A stretch of DNA of 5,937 nt from Clostridia bacterium (GTDB taxonomy: Bacteria; Bacillota; Clostridia; Oscillospirales; CAG-272). The notes under the pieces were generated by a model. It worked only from the letters and a program-made list of their open reading frames with translations. It made no database searches and was not told the origin of the DNA. Below are positions 1 through 5,937 of the stretch, piece by piece (position 1 is the first letter of the stretch; every line of letters begins with the position of its first letter). The DNA is taken from the NCBI GenBank assembly GCA_017453085.1, contig JAFTKV010000284.1, positions 1-5,937 on the forward strand, in the 5' to 3' direction. Both the position numbers and the translations under genes were made by a program.

Positions 1-175
1 AGACGTAATGATCCTTCCACTCCTTCATCCAATAGAGATACATTCCTTCGGTAACGGTGTAGCCTTCGTATTCCATAACGACCTCGCCGCCGTCTGAGGA
101 GCAGGCGGTGGTCATAGGAATCAGACAGAGCAAGGCGAGCAGGAGCGAGATCGTTTTGATCATCTTTGATTTCAT
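1..175 (-). CDS. Lipoprotein N-terminus, probably PrsA/SurA-like foldase (partial)
   Basis: Only the first 58 codons are in the window; the gene continues past the left edge. It starts MKSKMIKTISLLLALLC. A basic n-region (Lys2, Lys4, Lys7) is followed by a hydrophobic core at residues 8-20 and a lipobox-like TTAC ending at Cys25, then SSDGG, a typical flexible tether. This predicts a diacylglyceryl-anchored lipoprotein on the outer face of the membrane. The mature start (VVMEYEGYTVTEGMYLYWM, residues 32-50) resembles the N-terminal segment of SurA/PrsA-like peptidyl-prolyl isomerases of Clostridia, where a short strand precedes a helix with aromatic residues. No catalytic rotamase domain is visible, so the enzyme name is inference, helped by my recollection that such foldases often follow mfd in clostridia. 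The start is set by GGAGG five bases upstream. The gene lies 23 bases after mfd and is probably cotranscribed with it. Lipoprotein: fairly sure; foldase: moderate. Confidence 0.75.
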   Translation of the reverse strand, partial: MKSKMIKTISLLLALLCLIPMTTACSSDGGEVVMEYEGYTVTEGMYLYWMKEWKDHYV

Positions 176-180
176 AAATT

Positions 181-185
181 CCTCC
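181..185 (-). promoter_or_regulatory. Ribosome binding site of the lipoprotein gene
   Basis: GGAGG on the minus strand, five bases before the ATG at 175. It lies in the 23-base gap after the mfd stop, so the lipoprotein gene has its own strong translation signal even though it is probably transcribed with mfd. It supports Met1 rather than Met5 as the start. Confidence 0.75.
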
Positions 186-198
186 GTTGATAACAAAG

Positions 199-3100
199 TC
201 AAGTGGGATTATCCCGCAGTTGCAGATAAAGCTTCAACGCTTCGGTGGTCGTATCCAGTGCCGCTGCTTTTTCTACCTTTAGAGAAACGCAGGGCGTTTT
301 CCCGGGGATCATCTGAACCGAATAATTCTTTTTGCCGAGGGCGATCCAAAGCTTCAGATCAAACTGTTCGGGATAGAACAGTGCAGTATTTCCCTTCAGT
401 TCGATCTTGGTGATCCCCGCCTGCGAGCCGAGGGCACGCAGCAGCGAGATCTTCAGCAGATTGGATACGGGCTTGGGCGGATCGCCGTAACGGTCCAGAA
501 GCTCGTCGGTGATGTCGTACAGGTCCGCCTGGGATCGGATCAGCGAGATCTTCTTGTAGGCTTCCATCCGATGATTGGAGCTGCGCACGTACTTTTCGGG
601 AATATAGGCGTCGATGCCTGCATTGATGGTGCATTCCACGGTCTTGACCGTCGTATGTCCCTTCTCTTCCAAAATCGCTTCGTTGAGCAGCTTCATATAC
701 AGGTCGTAGCCGACCCCCGACATATGTCCGTGCTGCTCTGCGCCCAGGATGTTGCCTGCGCCGCGGATCTCCAGGTCGCGCATGGCGATCTTGAAGCCTG
801 CACCGAACTCGGTAAAGTCGCGAATCGCATCCAGACGCTTGGAGGAGACCTCGGTCAGCACCTTGTTTTGCGGGAAGGTAAAGTAAGCGTATGCACGGCG
901 TGAGGAGCGTCCCACGCGGCCTCTGATCTGATGCAGCTGGGAAAGTCCCATCGCATCCGCATTTTCGATGATCAGCGTGTTGGCGTTGGGCACGTCCACG
1001 CCGGTTTCGATGATGGTGGTACAAATGAGGATATCGGTCTCACCCACGATCATGGAGTGCCAGATGTCCGAAAGCTCTTCCTTATCCATCTGGCCGTTTG
1101 CAACCGATATGCGCGCGTCTGGCAGATCGGCTTGCAGCCGCTGAGCGATATAAGGGAGTCGTTCAATATTATTGCAAAGGTAGAAGACCTGACCGCCGCG
1201 GCGAAGCTCTTTGCGGATAGCTTCGGTGATTACGCCCCGATCGTATTCGGTAACGTAGGTCTGGACGGGCTGACGCTCGCCGGGGGCTTCCTCCAGCACA
1301 GACATATCCCGGATACCGCTCATCGCCATATTCAGCGTGCGGGGGATCGGCGTTGCGGTAAGGGTGAGCACGTCCACGTTTTCGGTCATTTGCTTAAGCT
1401 TTTCCTTCTGCCCTACGCCAAAGCGTTGCTCTTCGTCCACGATCACCAGTCCCAGATCGTGGAACTTGATGTCCTTGGACAGCAGACGGTGGGTGCCGAC
1501 GATGATATCGGTCTCGCCCCGCTCCAGCTTACGGAGGGAGAGAGCCTGCTGTTTGCTGTTTCTGAATCGGGATAGCATATCCACGTTGACGGCAAAGCCG
1601 CGCATGCGGGACAGGAGCGTTTGATAGTGCTGGAGTGCGAGAATCGTGGTCGGAACCAGGATCGCCACCTGCTTGCCGCTCATAACAGCCTTGAAGGCGG
1701 CACGGAGTGCAACCTCCGTCTTGCCATAGCCAACGTCTCCGCAAAGGAGGCGATCCATAGGACAGTCTGCCTCCATATCACGGCGGATATCGTCGATGGC
1801 GGCCAGCTGTCCCTCAGTCTCGTCGTATTCGAAGGTATCGGCAAATTCACGGGTCATAGCATCATCGGGGGAGAATGCAAAGCCCTTTTTGCGCAGGCGG
1901 GCGGCGTAGAGCTGGATCAGCTCTTTGGCCATTTCTTTGGTGGCAGCCTTTGCTTTGGCTTTCGCTCTGCCCCACTCGGCACCACCCATGCGGGAAAGAT
2001 GAACTGCTGAATTTTCGCCGCCGTTGCCGATGTATTTGGAGAGCATATCCAGCTGGTTGCAGGGGAGGTAGAGCATATCGTCGCCCGCATAGCGAATCTT
2101 GACGAAATCACGACGGATGCCTGCTACGGTAAGGCTTTCCAGACCAAGATACTGACCGATGCCGTGACCCGAGTGTACAACAAGGTCGCCCTCGGTAAGA
2201 TCGGTGTACGCCATGATCTTTTCAGCGGAGTTTTTCTTGGATGCGGTCTTTTGACCAGTTTTCCGTTTGCCTGTGATACCAATACCGCCTTTGCAGACCG
2301 ACAGTGCTGCAAATTTGGCGAGCCGCAACTCAAATCCGGGAACCGAGGGAGCGACCACGATCTGGATTTCTGCGTTTGCATCGGAAATTGACGCAGAAAT
2401 ATTATTCTCTATCAGAGTGGATAGCAGGTTTTTAGCAGATTGATTGCCTTCGCAGAGGATGGCAACACGATAGTCCTTGGCACGGTAGCTTGTAATCTCC
2501 TCCAAAAGGAGCGGCAGATTGTCTGCAAAGCCGGAGGTCTGATTGCTTTGGAAGGTATAGATGCCGGTCAGCTCCATCCCCGACATAGAGATGGCAAAGC
2601 TGTTGATGATTACGGTGCTTCGACTTCTCAGCCACTCGTCAAACCATACAGAGGAGCGGGCGTGCTCGGCAAGCTCGGCGTTCAGAAGGCCTGCCTCCAG
2701 CATGGAAACAGTGGTGTCTTTGTCGGTCAGATCCCAGGAGCGCAGACGGTCGGAGAGGGCGGAATAGTCTTCGGCGATCACCAATGCGTCCTCAGCGAAA
2801 TAATCAATCAGGCATTCCTTTTGCGGGTAAATCCAGGCAATGTATTTATCGATACAGGAAAGCTCGCGGTCGCCGATCAGGGTTTCCGCTTCCTCCAGCA
2901 GCGCCTTACGGGAGTTGTCGGACTTCCCTTTCTTTTTTGCTTCCTTCAAAATCAGCTCACGCAGTGCCTCCTTCTGCGACGCAGTGGGAATAACCTCCCA
3001 CACGGGTGCAATGGTCAGCTCCTCCAGATCGTCGGTGCGACGTTGGTTCATTACGTCGAAGAAGGACATCCGATCAATCTCATCGCCGAAAAACTCCATT

Positions 3101-3690
3101 CTGACGGGAGCCTCTGATTGGGGCGGAAAGATGTCGAGGATATCGCCTCGATGGGAGAACTGGCCGTGAGATTCCACCATCTCCACAGCAGTATAGCCGC
3201 ATTCGGTGAGAAAACGGCGCAGCTCCATGGGGTCGCAAGGATCGCAAAGACGAACGCGGCGGATGCGGGAAGCCAGAATATCCTGCGGCATGGTGTACTG
3301 GATCGCCGCATCGGGCGTGGTCAGCACTACGTCGCAGGTATTGTTCAGGATGGAATACAACACCGAAAGCCTCTCATGCTCGTACTCATGAGAGGCGGTG
3401 ATGTTTCGTAGCATAAAATCGCGGAGCGTGTAGCCCTTACAGCGAAGTCCGAAATCGGAAAGGGCGCTGATCTGGCGGGCGATCTCCTTTTCGCTTGGCA
3501 GGATAAGGAGCAGAGGGGAGGTTTGCTGCGCTCGCTCCTCACATAGTGATGCGATAAGCATAGAGCGTGCGCCCTCTGACAATCCTGTGACCAGCAAAGG
3601 GAGCGGTCTGTGCCGCTTTTCCCGGAGTGCGGCGGACAGTTCCTTGTACTCCCGCCGCTCGGTCATATATCGTTCTAAATGTCGGATCAT
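199..3690 (-). CDS. mfd: Transcription-repair coupling factor Mfd
   Basis: Complete, 1163 residues; family members are about 1150-1180. Mfd is an ATP-driven DNA translocase that pushes RNA polymerase stalled at a lesion off the template and recruits UvrA for nucleotide excision repair. Residues 1-345 are the UvrB-like module. It keeps RGDILDIFPP (181-190) and RMEFFGDEIDRM (197-208), while its Walker A position (GLSEGARS, about 36-43) is degenerate, as usual. Residues 496-560 form the CarD-like RNA polymerase interaction domain (GDLVVHSGHGIGQYLGL). Residues about 610-960 are the RecG-like motor: Walker A GDVGYGKT (651-658), DEEQ box (752-755), TATPIPRTL (778-786) and arginine-finger motif QIRGRVGRSS (921-930). 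The TRG-type motif with DLEIRGAGNILGAEQHGH (972-989) follows, then the C-terminal UvrA-masking domain (about 1010-1120). The ATG is 4 bases after the pth stop and I see no good ribosome binding site before it, nor before the alternative Met9, so translation probably depends on coupling to pth. No key residue is missing. Confidence 0.98.
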   Translation of the reverse strand: MIRHLERYMTERREYKELSAALREKRHRPLPLLVTGLSEGARSMLIASLCEERAQQTSPLLLILPSEKEIARQISALSDFGLRCKGYTLRDFMLRNITASHEYEHERLSVLYSILNNTCDVVLTTPDAAIQYTMPQDILASRIRRVRLCDPCDPMELRRFLTECGYTAVEMVESHGQFSHRGDILDIFPPQSEAPVRMEFFGDEIDRMSFFDVMNQRRTDDLEELTIAPVWEVIPTASQKEALRELILKEAKKKGKSDNSRKALLEEAETLIGDRELSCIDKYIAWIYPQKECLIDYFAEDALVIAEDYSALSDRLRSWDLTDKDTTVSMLEAGLLNAELAEHARSSVWFDEWLRSRSTVIINSFAISMSGMELTGIYTFQSNQTSGFADNLPLLLEEITSYRAKDYRVAILCEGNQSAKNLLSTLIENNISASISDANAEIQIVVAPSVPGFELRLAKFAALSVCKGGIGITGKRKTGQKTASKKNSAEKIMAYTDLTEGDLVVHSGHGIGQYLGLESLTVAGIRRDFVKIRYAGDDMLYLPCNQLDMLSKYIGNGGENSAVHLSRMGGAEWGRAKAKAKAATKEMAKELIQLYAARLRKKGFAFSPDDAMTREFADTFEYDETEGQLAAIDDIRRDMEADCPMDRLLCGDVGYGKTEVALRAAFKAVMSGKQVAILVPTTILALQHYQTLLSRMRGFAVNVDMLSRFRNSKQQALSLRKLERGETDIIVGTHRLLSKDIKFHDLGLVIVDEEQRFGVGQKEKLKQMTENVDVLTLTATPIPRTLNMAMSGIRDMSVLEEAPGERQPVQTYVTEYDRGVITEAIRKELRRGGQVFYLCNNIERLPYIAQRLQADLPDARISVANGQMDKEELSDIWHSMIVGETDILICTTIIETGVDVPNANTLIIENADAMGLSQLHQIRGRVGRSSRRAYAYFTFPQNKVLTEVSSKRLDAIRDFTEFGAGFKIAMRDLEIRGAGNILGAEQHGHMSGVGYDLYMKLLNEAILEEKGHTTVKTVECTINAGIDAYIPEKYVRSSNHRMEAYKKISLIRSQADLYDITDELLDRYGDPPKPVSNLLKISLLRALGSQAGITKIELKGNTALFYPEQFDLKLWIALGKKNYSVQMIPGKTPCVSLKVEKAAALDTTTEALKLYLQLRDNPT

Positions 3691-3694
3691 GTGA

Positions 3695-4321
3695 TTAATT
3701 GAATCGGTTCATTGCTTCGTCGGTCTTACCGGCAATAATGAGACGGCAAGCATCCACCGCGTGCTCAGCTGCTTCGTTCATGCGCTTACGCTCGTCGGCG
3801 GTGAAGCTACTCAGTACCCAATCGGCAAGATCGAATTCGGGATTGGGCTTCTGTCCTACGCCCAGCTTCACGCGGGGAAAATCAGAGGAGCCCAGATGCT
3901 CGGTGATGCTTTTCAGCCCCTTCTGTCCACCGTGACTTCCCTTTCGTCTCACGCGGGTCTTGGCAACGTCCAGCGAAATGTCGTCGGAGAAGACCAGGAT
4001 ACGCTCGGGCGGAATCTTATAGAAATTCGCAGCTTCAACAACGGCTTCGCCGGAATTGTTCATATAAGTCTGCGGCATCATCAGGAGTGCGCGCTTGTCA
4101 GATACTGTGGTTTCAGCAATCAACGCCTTGAACTTGCTTTTGTTGATCTTGACGCCGCATTTGTCGGCCAGCAGTGAGATAGCGATAAAGCCTGCGTTAT
4201 GACGGGTATTCTCATATTCTTTGCCGGGATTGCCAAGTCCAACGATCAACCACTCGATGGGACCGGAGGCAGCCGGCTTCTGCGATTCCAGCTGCTTGAA
4301 AATATCGAAAATATTGCTCAT
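3695..4321 (-). CDS. pth: Peptidyl-tRNA hydrolase
   Basis: Complete, 208 residues. Cytosolic Pth cleaves the ester bond of peptidyl-tRNAs dropped from ribosomes, recycling tRNA; it is usually essential. The family signature LIVGLGNPGKEYENTRHNAGF spans residues 25-45, with catalytic His41 (E. coli His20) and Asn31 (Asn10). The second motif MPQTYMNNSGEAV carries Asn88 (Asn68), and FSDDISLD carries Asp113 (Asp93). The glycine loop RRKGSHGGQKGL is at 125-136; by alignment the position of E. coli Asn114 is Lys134 here. The protein has about 21 extra N-terminal residues (MSNIFDIFKQLESQKPAASG) before the conserved core, so it is a little longer than E. coli Pth (194). Its ATG overlaps the preceding stop codon (TAATG), pointing to translational coupling; only a weak AAGGA lies upstream. 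Pth followed by mfd matches the Bacillus order spoVC-mfd. Function is secure; the extension and the Lys are the only oddities. Confidence 0.97.
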   Translation of the reverse strand: MSNIFDIFKQLESQKPAASGPIEWLIVGLGNPGKEYENTRHNAGFIAISLLADKCGVKINKSKFKALIAETTVSDKRALLMMPQTYMNNSGEAVVEAANFYKIPPERILVFSDDISLDVAKTRVRRKGSHGGQKGLKSITEHLGSSDFPRVKLGVGQKPNPEFDLADWVLSSFTADERKRMNEAAEHAVDACRLIIAGKTDEAMNRFN

Positions 4322-5148
4322 TACTTCTTGTTCTTTTCCTTAAATGACTCAACCCATCCCTCTTTGTTTACCTGGCGCTGACGGGCAATGCCCAGTGCAC
4401 CTTCGGGAACGCTCTCGGTAATGGTAGAGCCAGCAGCGGTATATCCGCCGTTGCCTATGGTAACGGGAGCAATAAGGTTGGTGTTACAGCCAATGAAGCA
4501 GTCGTCGCCGATTACGCAACGTGCCTTGGTATAGCCGTTGTAATTGGAGGTGACAGTTCCGCAGCCGAAATTGACGCGCTCGCCAACATCGGAGTCGCCG
4601 ATGTAGGTCAGGTGAGAAGCGTGAGAGTCAACCCCAATCGTGGAATTCTTGATCTCCACAAAATCACCGATCTTAACACCGCTGCAAAGATGCGAGTTAG
4701 GACGGATATGGCAGAAGGGACCGATCTTTACGTTGTCGTCCATTACGGATTGGTACATCTGGGTGGCATTGACGGTGCAATCGTTGCCGATAGTACTGTT
4801 TTCTACTACCGAGGAAGGACCGATCACGCAACCGCTGCCGATGGTAACGTTTTGACGGATCTGCGTGTTGGGATAAATGGTAGTTCCCTTGCCGATTTTT
4901 GCAAAGGGAGAGATAAGAATACCATCCAGGGAGGTGAAGAGTACGCCCGATTCAATAAAGCCCATTACAGAGCGGACGTTGACGGTATTCACCAGATCGA
5001 AGAAATCCAGCAGGTTTTTAACGGCAGAAAGCTCGCTGTCGGCGATCATTCCTTCATTATATAGATCTACCACCGATTCGAAGCAGATCTTGAAATCTGC
5101 GGGCAAGCCCAGGTCGATCAGTTTTTGTACGATAGATTCAGTTGTCAT
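4321..5148 (-). CDS. glmU: GlmU-type N-acetyltransferase lacking the uridylyltransferase domain
   Basis: Complete, 275 residues. Residues about 66-265 form a left-handed beta-helix of hexapeptide repeats, closely matching the C-terminal half of GlmU, which acetylates glucosamine-1-phosphate with acetyl-CoA on the way to UDP-GlcNAc. All residues I can place keep one offset of 184 from E. coli GlmU: Arg149 (333), Lys167 (351), catalytic His179 (363), Tyr182 (366), Asn193 (377), Lys208 (392), Arg256 (440), Trp265 (449). Cys221 replaces Ser405 at an acetyl-CoA contact. The N-terminal nucleotidyltransferase domain, with its glycine-rich LxGGxGTRM motif, is absent; instead there are about 60 mostly helical-looking residues (MTTESIVQKLIDLGLPADFK and onward). 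It cannot make UDP-GlcNAc alone, so a separate uridylyltransferase would be needed. It may act on GlcN-1-P or a related amino sugar. The start at 5148 is chosen because AGGAGG lies 10 bases upstream and a promoter at 5194-5222; the longer frame to 5205 would start upstream of the -10 box. The symbol is by domain homology only. Confidence 0.88.
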   Translation of the reverse strand: MTTESIVQKLIDLGLPADFKICFESVVDLYNEGMIADSELSAVKNLLDFFDLVNTVNVRSVMGFIESGVLFTSLDGILISPFAKIGKGTTIYPNTQIRQNVTIGSGCVIGPSSVVENSTIGNDCTVNATQMYQSVMDDNVKIGPFCHIRPNSHLCSGVKIGDFVEIKNSTIGVDSHASHLTYIGDSDVGERVNFGCGTVTSNYNGYTKARCVIGDDCFIGCNTNLIAPVTIGNGGYTAAGSTITESVPEGALGIARQRQVNKEGWVESFKEKNKK

Positions 5149-5158
5149 AGCTTGTGTA

Positions 5159-5164
5159 CCTCCT
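5159..5164 (-). promoter_or_regulatory. Ribosome binding site of the glmU-like gene
   Basis: AGGAGG on the minus strand, 10 bases before the ATG at 5148. This fixes Met20 of the longest frame as the true start: the upstream ATG at 5205 has no such signal and sits within the promoter spacer. Confidence 0.85.
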
Positions 5165-5169
5165 AAAAT

Positions 5170-5189
5170 ATATACAGAAACATATACAG
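5170..5189. repeat. Short direct repeat at the predicted glmU transcription start
   Basis: Two exact copies of ATATACAG at 5170-5177 and 5182-5189, a 12-base period, separated by AAAC. On the transcribed strand they read CTGTATAT. The outer copy overlaps the predicted start point (about 5187) and the inner one lies in the leader ahead of the ribosome binding site. It could be a regulator site, but the region is AT-rich and eight bases can recur by chance. Confidence 0.35.
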
Positions 5190-5193
5190 CATT

Positions 5194-5222
5194 ATTGTAC
5201 CGCATCCGATGGTGTTTTGCAA
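5194..5222 (-). promoter_or_regulatory. Sigma-A-type promoter of the glmU-pth-mfd cluster
   Basis: Read on the minus strand: -35 TTGCAA (5217-5222), a 17-base spacer, and -10 TACAAT (5194-5199). Four of six and five of six bases match the TTGACA/TATAAT consensus at the ideal spacing. Predicted start is near 5187, giving a leader of about 40 bases before the ATG at 5148. The next three genes follow with gaps of 23 bases or fewer and no visible terminator, so this promoter probably drives the whole cluster. Confidence 0.7.
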
Positions 5223-5243
5223 GTCGATTTGAAAGATTTCTTT

Positions 5244-5270
5244 TTAACTTTTTTGCGGACTAAAAGTTAA
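5244..5270. repeat. Perfect 9+9 bp inverted repeat between divergent promoters
   Basis: TTAACTTTT (5244-5252) and AAAAGTTAA (5262-5270) are exact reverse complements separated by nine bases (TTGCGGACT). The element lies about 22 bases upstream of the glmU -35 box and about 46 bases upstream of the ppdK extended -10. The stem has a single G-C pair and no T-run follows on either strand, so it is not a convincing terminator. A binding site for a dimeric regulator of one or both divergent genes is the better guess. I do not recognise the operator family. Confidence 0.5.
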
Positions 5271-5294
5271 TAATTTGTAAATATTGACAGACAT

Positions 5295-5324
5295 CCTACA
5301 TTTTTTGATTTTTTGTGCTATAAT
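5295..5324 (+). promoter_or_regulatory. Extended -10 promoter of ppdK
   Basis: The extended -10 TGCTATAAT (5316-5324) matches the TGnTATAAT consensus exactly. The best -35 at usable distance is the weak CCTACA (5295-5300, 18-base spacer), which an extended -10 can tolerate. A perfect TTGACA at 5284-5289 is 29 bases away, too far to pair with it. Predicted start is near 5331, giving a leader of about 48 bases to the ppdK ATG. Confidence 0.7.
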
Positions 5325-5363
5325 AGAAAAGCAAATGCGCAATTCTATATATTTTTATCCAAT

Positions 5364-5368
5364 GGAGG
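5364..5368 (+). promoter_or_regulatory. Ribosome binding site of ppdK
   Basis: GGAGG, followed by T and an A-rich spacer, 10 bases before the ATG at 5379. It decides the start codon; the ATG at 5362 overlapping it is out of frame. Confidence 0.85.
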
Positions 5369-5378
5369 TAAAAAAAGC

Positions 5379-5937
5379 ATGGCAAAGAAATATTGCTACC
5401 TGTTTACAGAAGGCAACGCAAAGATGCGTGAGCTTCTGGGCGGCAAGGGCGCAAACCTTGCTGAAATGACCCACATCGGTCTTCCTGTTCCCCAGGGCTT
5501 CACCATCACTACCGAAGCCTGCACCCAGTACTATGAGGACGGCAGACAGATCAACGACGGAATCATGGCTGAGATCATGGAATACATCGAAAAGATGGAA
5601 GGCATCACCGGCAAGAAGTTCGGTGACAAGGTCAATCCTCTGCTCGTATCCGTTCGTTCCGGCGCTCGCGCTTCCATGCCCGGCATGATGGACACCATCC
5701 TGAACCTGGGTCTGAACGAGGAAGTTGTTGAGGTTATCGCTGCTAAGTCCGGCAACCCCAGATGGGCTTGGGACTGCTACAGAAGATTTATCCAGATGTA
5801 CTCCGACGTTGTTATGGAAGTCGGTAAGAAGTACTTCGAGGAGCTCATCGATAAGATGAAGGAAGAAAAGGGTGTGACCCAGGACGTTGACCTGACCGCT
5901 GACGACCTGAAGACCCTGGCTAACCAGTTCAAGGTTG
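5379..5937 (+). CDS. ppdK: Pyruvate, phosphate dikinase (N-terminal part)
   Basis: The first 186 codons are present and the frame is open to the right edge; the full enzyme is about 870-880 residues. PPDK catalyses pyruvate + ATP + Pi to and from PEP + AMP + PPi in the cytosol. In anaerobes it works in either direction between glycolysis and gluconeogenesis. The visible part belongs to the ATP-grasp nucleotide-binding domain. It starts MAKKYCYLFTEGNAKMRELL, followed by GGKGANLAEM with ATP-contacting Lys23 (Lys22 of the Clostridium symbiosum enzyme), PVPQGFTITTEACTQYYEDG (36-55) and SVRSGARASMPGMMDT (91-106) with Arg93 (Arg92). RRFIQMYSDVVMEV (135-148) and LTADDLKTL (172-180) also follow the family closely. 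The phosphohistidine and PEP/pyruvate domains lie outside the window. Its codons (many AAG, GAC, AAC, ATC and GGC/GGT) look biased as in strongly expressed genes. It is divergent from the glmU cluster. Confidence 0.97.
   Translation, partial: MAKKYCYLFTEGNAKMRELLGGKGANLAEMTHIGLPVPQGFTITTEACTQYYEDGRQINDGIMAEIMEYIEKMEGITGKKFGDKVNPLLVSVRSGARASMPGMMDTILNLGLNEEVVEVIAAKSGNPRWAWDCYRRFIQMYSDVVMEVGKKYFEELIDKMKEEKGVTQDVDLTADDLKTLANQFKV

Noticed and set aside
108..413. Plus-strand open frame across the mfd end and lipoprotein start
   Set aside because: It overlaps two supported minus-strand genes and their junction, and shows no protein-like features.
931..1575. Open frame of 214 codons on the plus strand opposite mfd
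   Set aside because: It lies wholly antisense to well-conserved Mfd motor motifs, has no ribosome binding site and does not read like a known protein. It is a by-product of mfd codon use.
2440..3117. Open frame of 225 codons on the plus strand opposite mfd
   Set aside because: It is antisense to the UvrB-like and middle parts of Mfd, with no upstream signal and no recognisable domain.
3562..3585. Degenerate Walker A in the UvrB-like module of Mfd as a defect
   Set aside because: Loss of ATP binding in this module is normal in the Mfd family; the motor Walker A at residues 651-658 is intact.
4612..5064. Open frame of 150 codons on the plus strand opposite the glmU-like gene
   Set aside because: It mirrors the regular hexapeptide-repeat codons of the real gene and has no promoter or ribosome binding site.
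5149..5205. Longer start for the glmU-like gene at 5205
   Set aside because: This ATG lies upstream of the predicted -10 box and lacks a ribosome binding site, while the ATG at 5148 has AGGAGG.
5244..5270. Inverted repeat as a rho-independent terminator
   Set aside because: The stem has one G-C pair, no T-run follows on either strand, and it sits between diverging rather than converging genes.
5284..5469. 61-codon plus-strand frame overlapping the ppdK start
   Set aside because: It begins within the ppdK promoter region and is out of frame with the well-conserved PPDK start.

Overview
The window looks like chromosomal DNA of an anaerobic Gram-positive Firmicute, most likely a Clostridia member of the Ruminococcaceae/Oscillospiraceae type. 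The reasons are strong AGGAGG-type ribosome binding sites, sigma-A-like promoters, a pth-mfd-lipoprotein gene order, and a pyruvate phosphate dikinase resembling the Clostridium enzyme. No mobile element, CRISPR array, tRNA or rRNA is visible, and the composition fits ordinary housekeeping DNA.

Layout. From 5222 down to 1 the minus strand carries a tight four-gene cluster, probably one operon. In order of transcription it holds: a sigma-A-like promoter (5194-5222); a GlmU-type N-acetyltransferase that lacks the uridylyltransferase domain (4321-5148); peptidyl-tRNA hydrolase pth (3695-4321), whose start overlaps the preceding stop by one base; the transcription-repair coupling factor mfd (199-3690), 4 bases after pth; and the first 58 codons of a secreted lipoprotein (1-175), 23 bases after mfd and probably a PrsA/SurA-like foldase. 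To the right, on the plus strand and divergent from the cluster, ppdK (pyruvate phosphate dikinase) starts at 5379 and runs off the window. The 230-base region between the divergent genes holds both promoters, both ribosome binding sites, a perfect 9+9 bp inverted repeat and a short direct repeat.

How the genes fit together. The cluster groups wall-precursor synthesis (acetylation of glucosamine-1-phosphate), ribosome recycling (Pth), rescue of stalled RNA polymerase with repair (Mfd), and extracytoplasmic protein folding. It is a shortened version of the Bacillus arrangement gcaD(glmU)-prs-ctc-spoVC(pth)-mfd, here without prs and ctc. PpdK is a separate unit for PPi-linked pyruvate/PEP metabolism.

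I found no clearly new biological system. The points most worth a second look are the acetyltransferase-only GlmU, which keeps every catalytic residue at a constant offset from the full-length enzyme but has an unrelated-looking N-terminus, and the perfect palindrome between the two divergent promoters.
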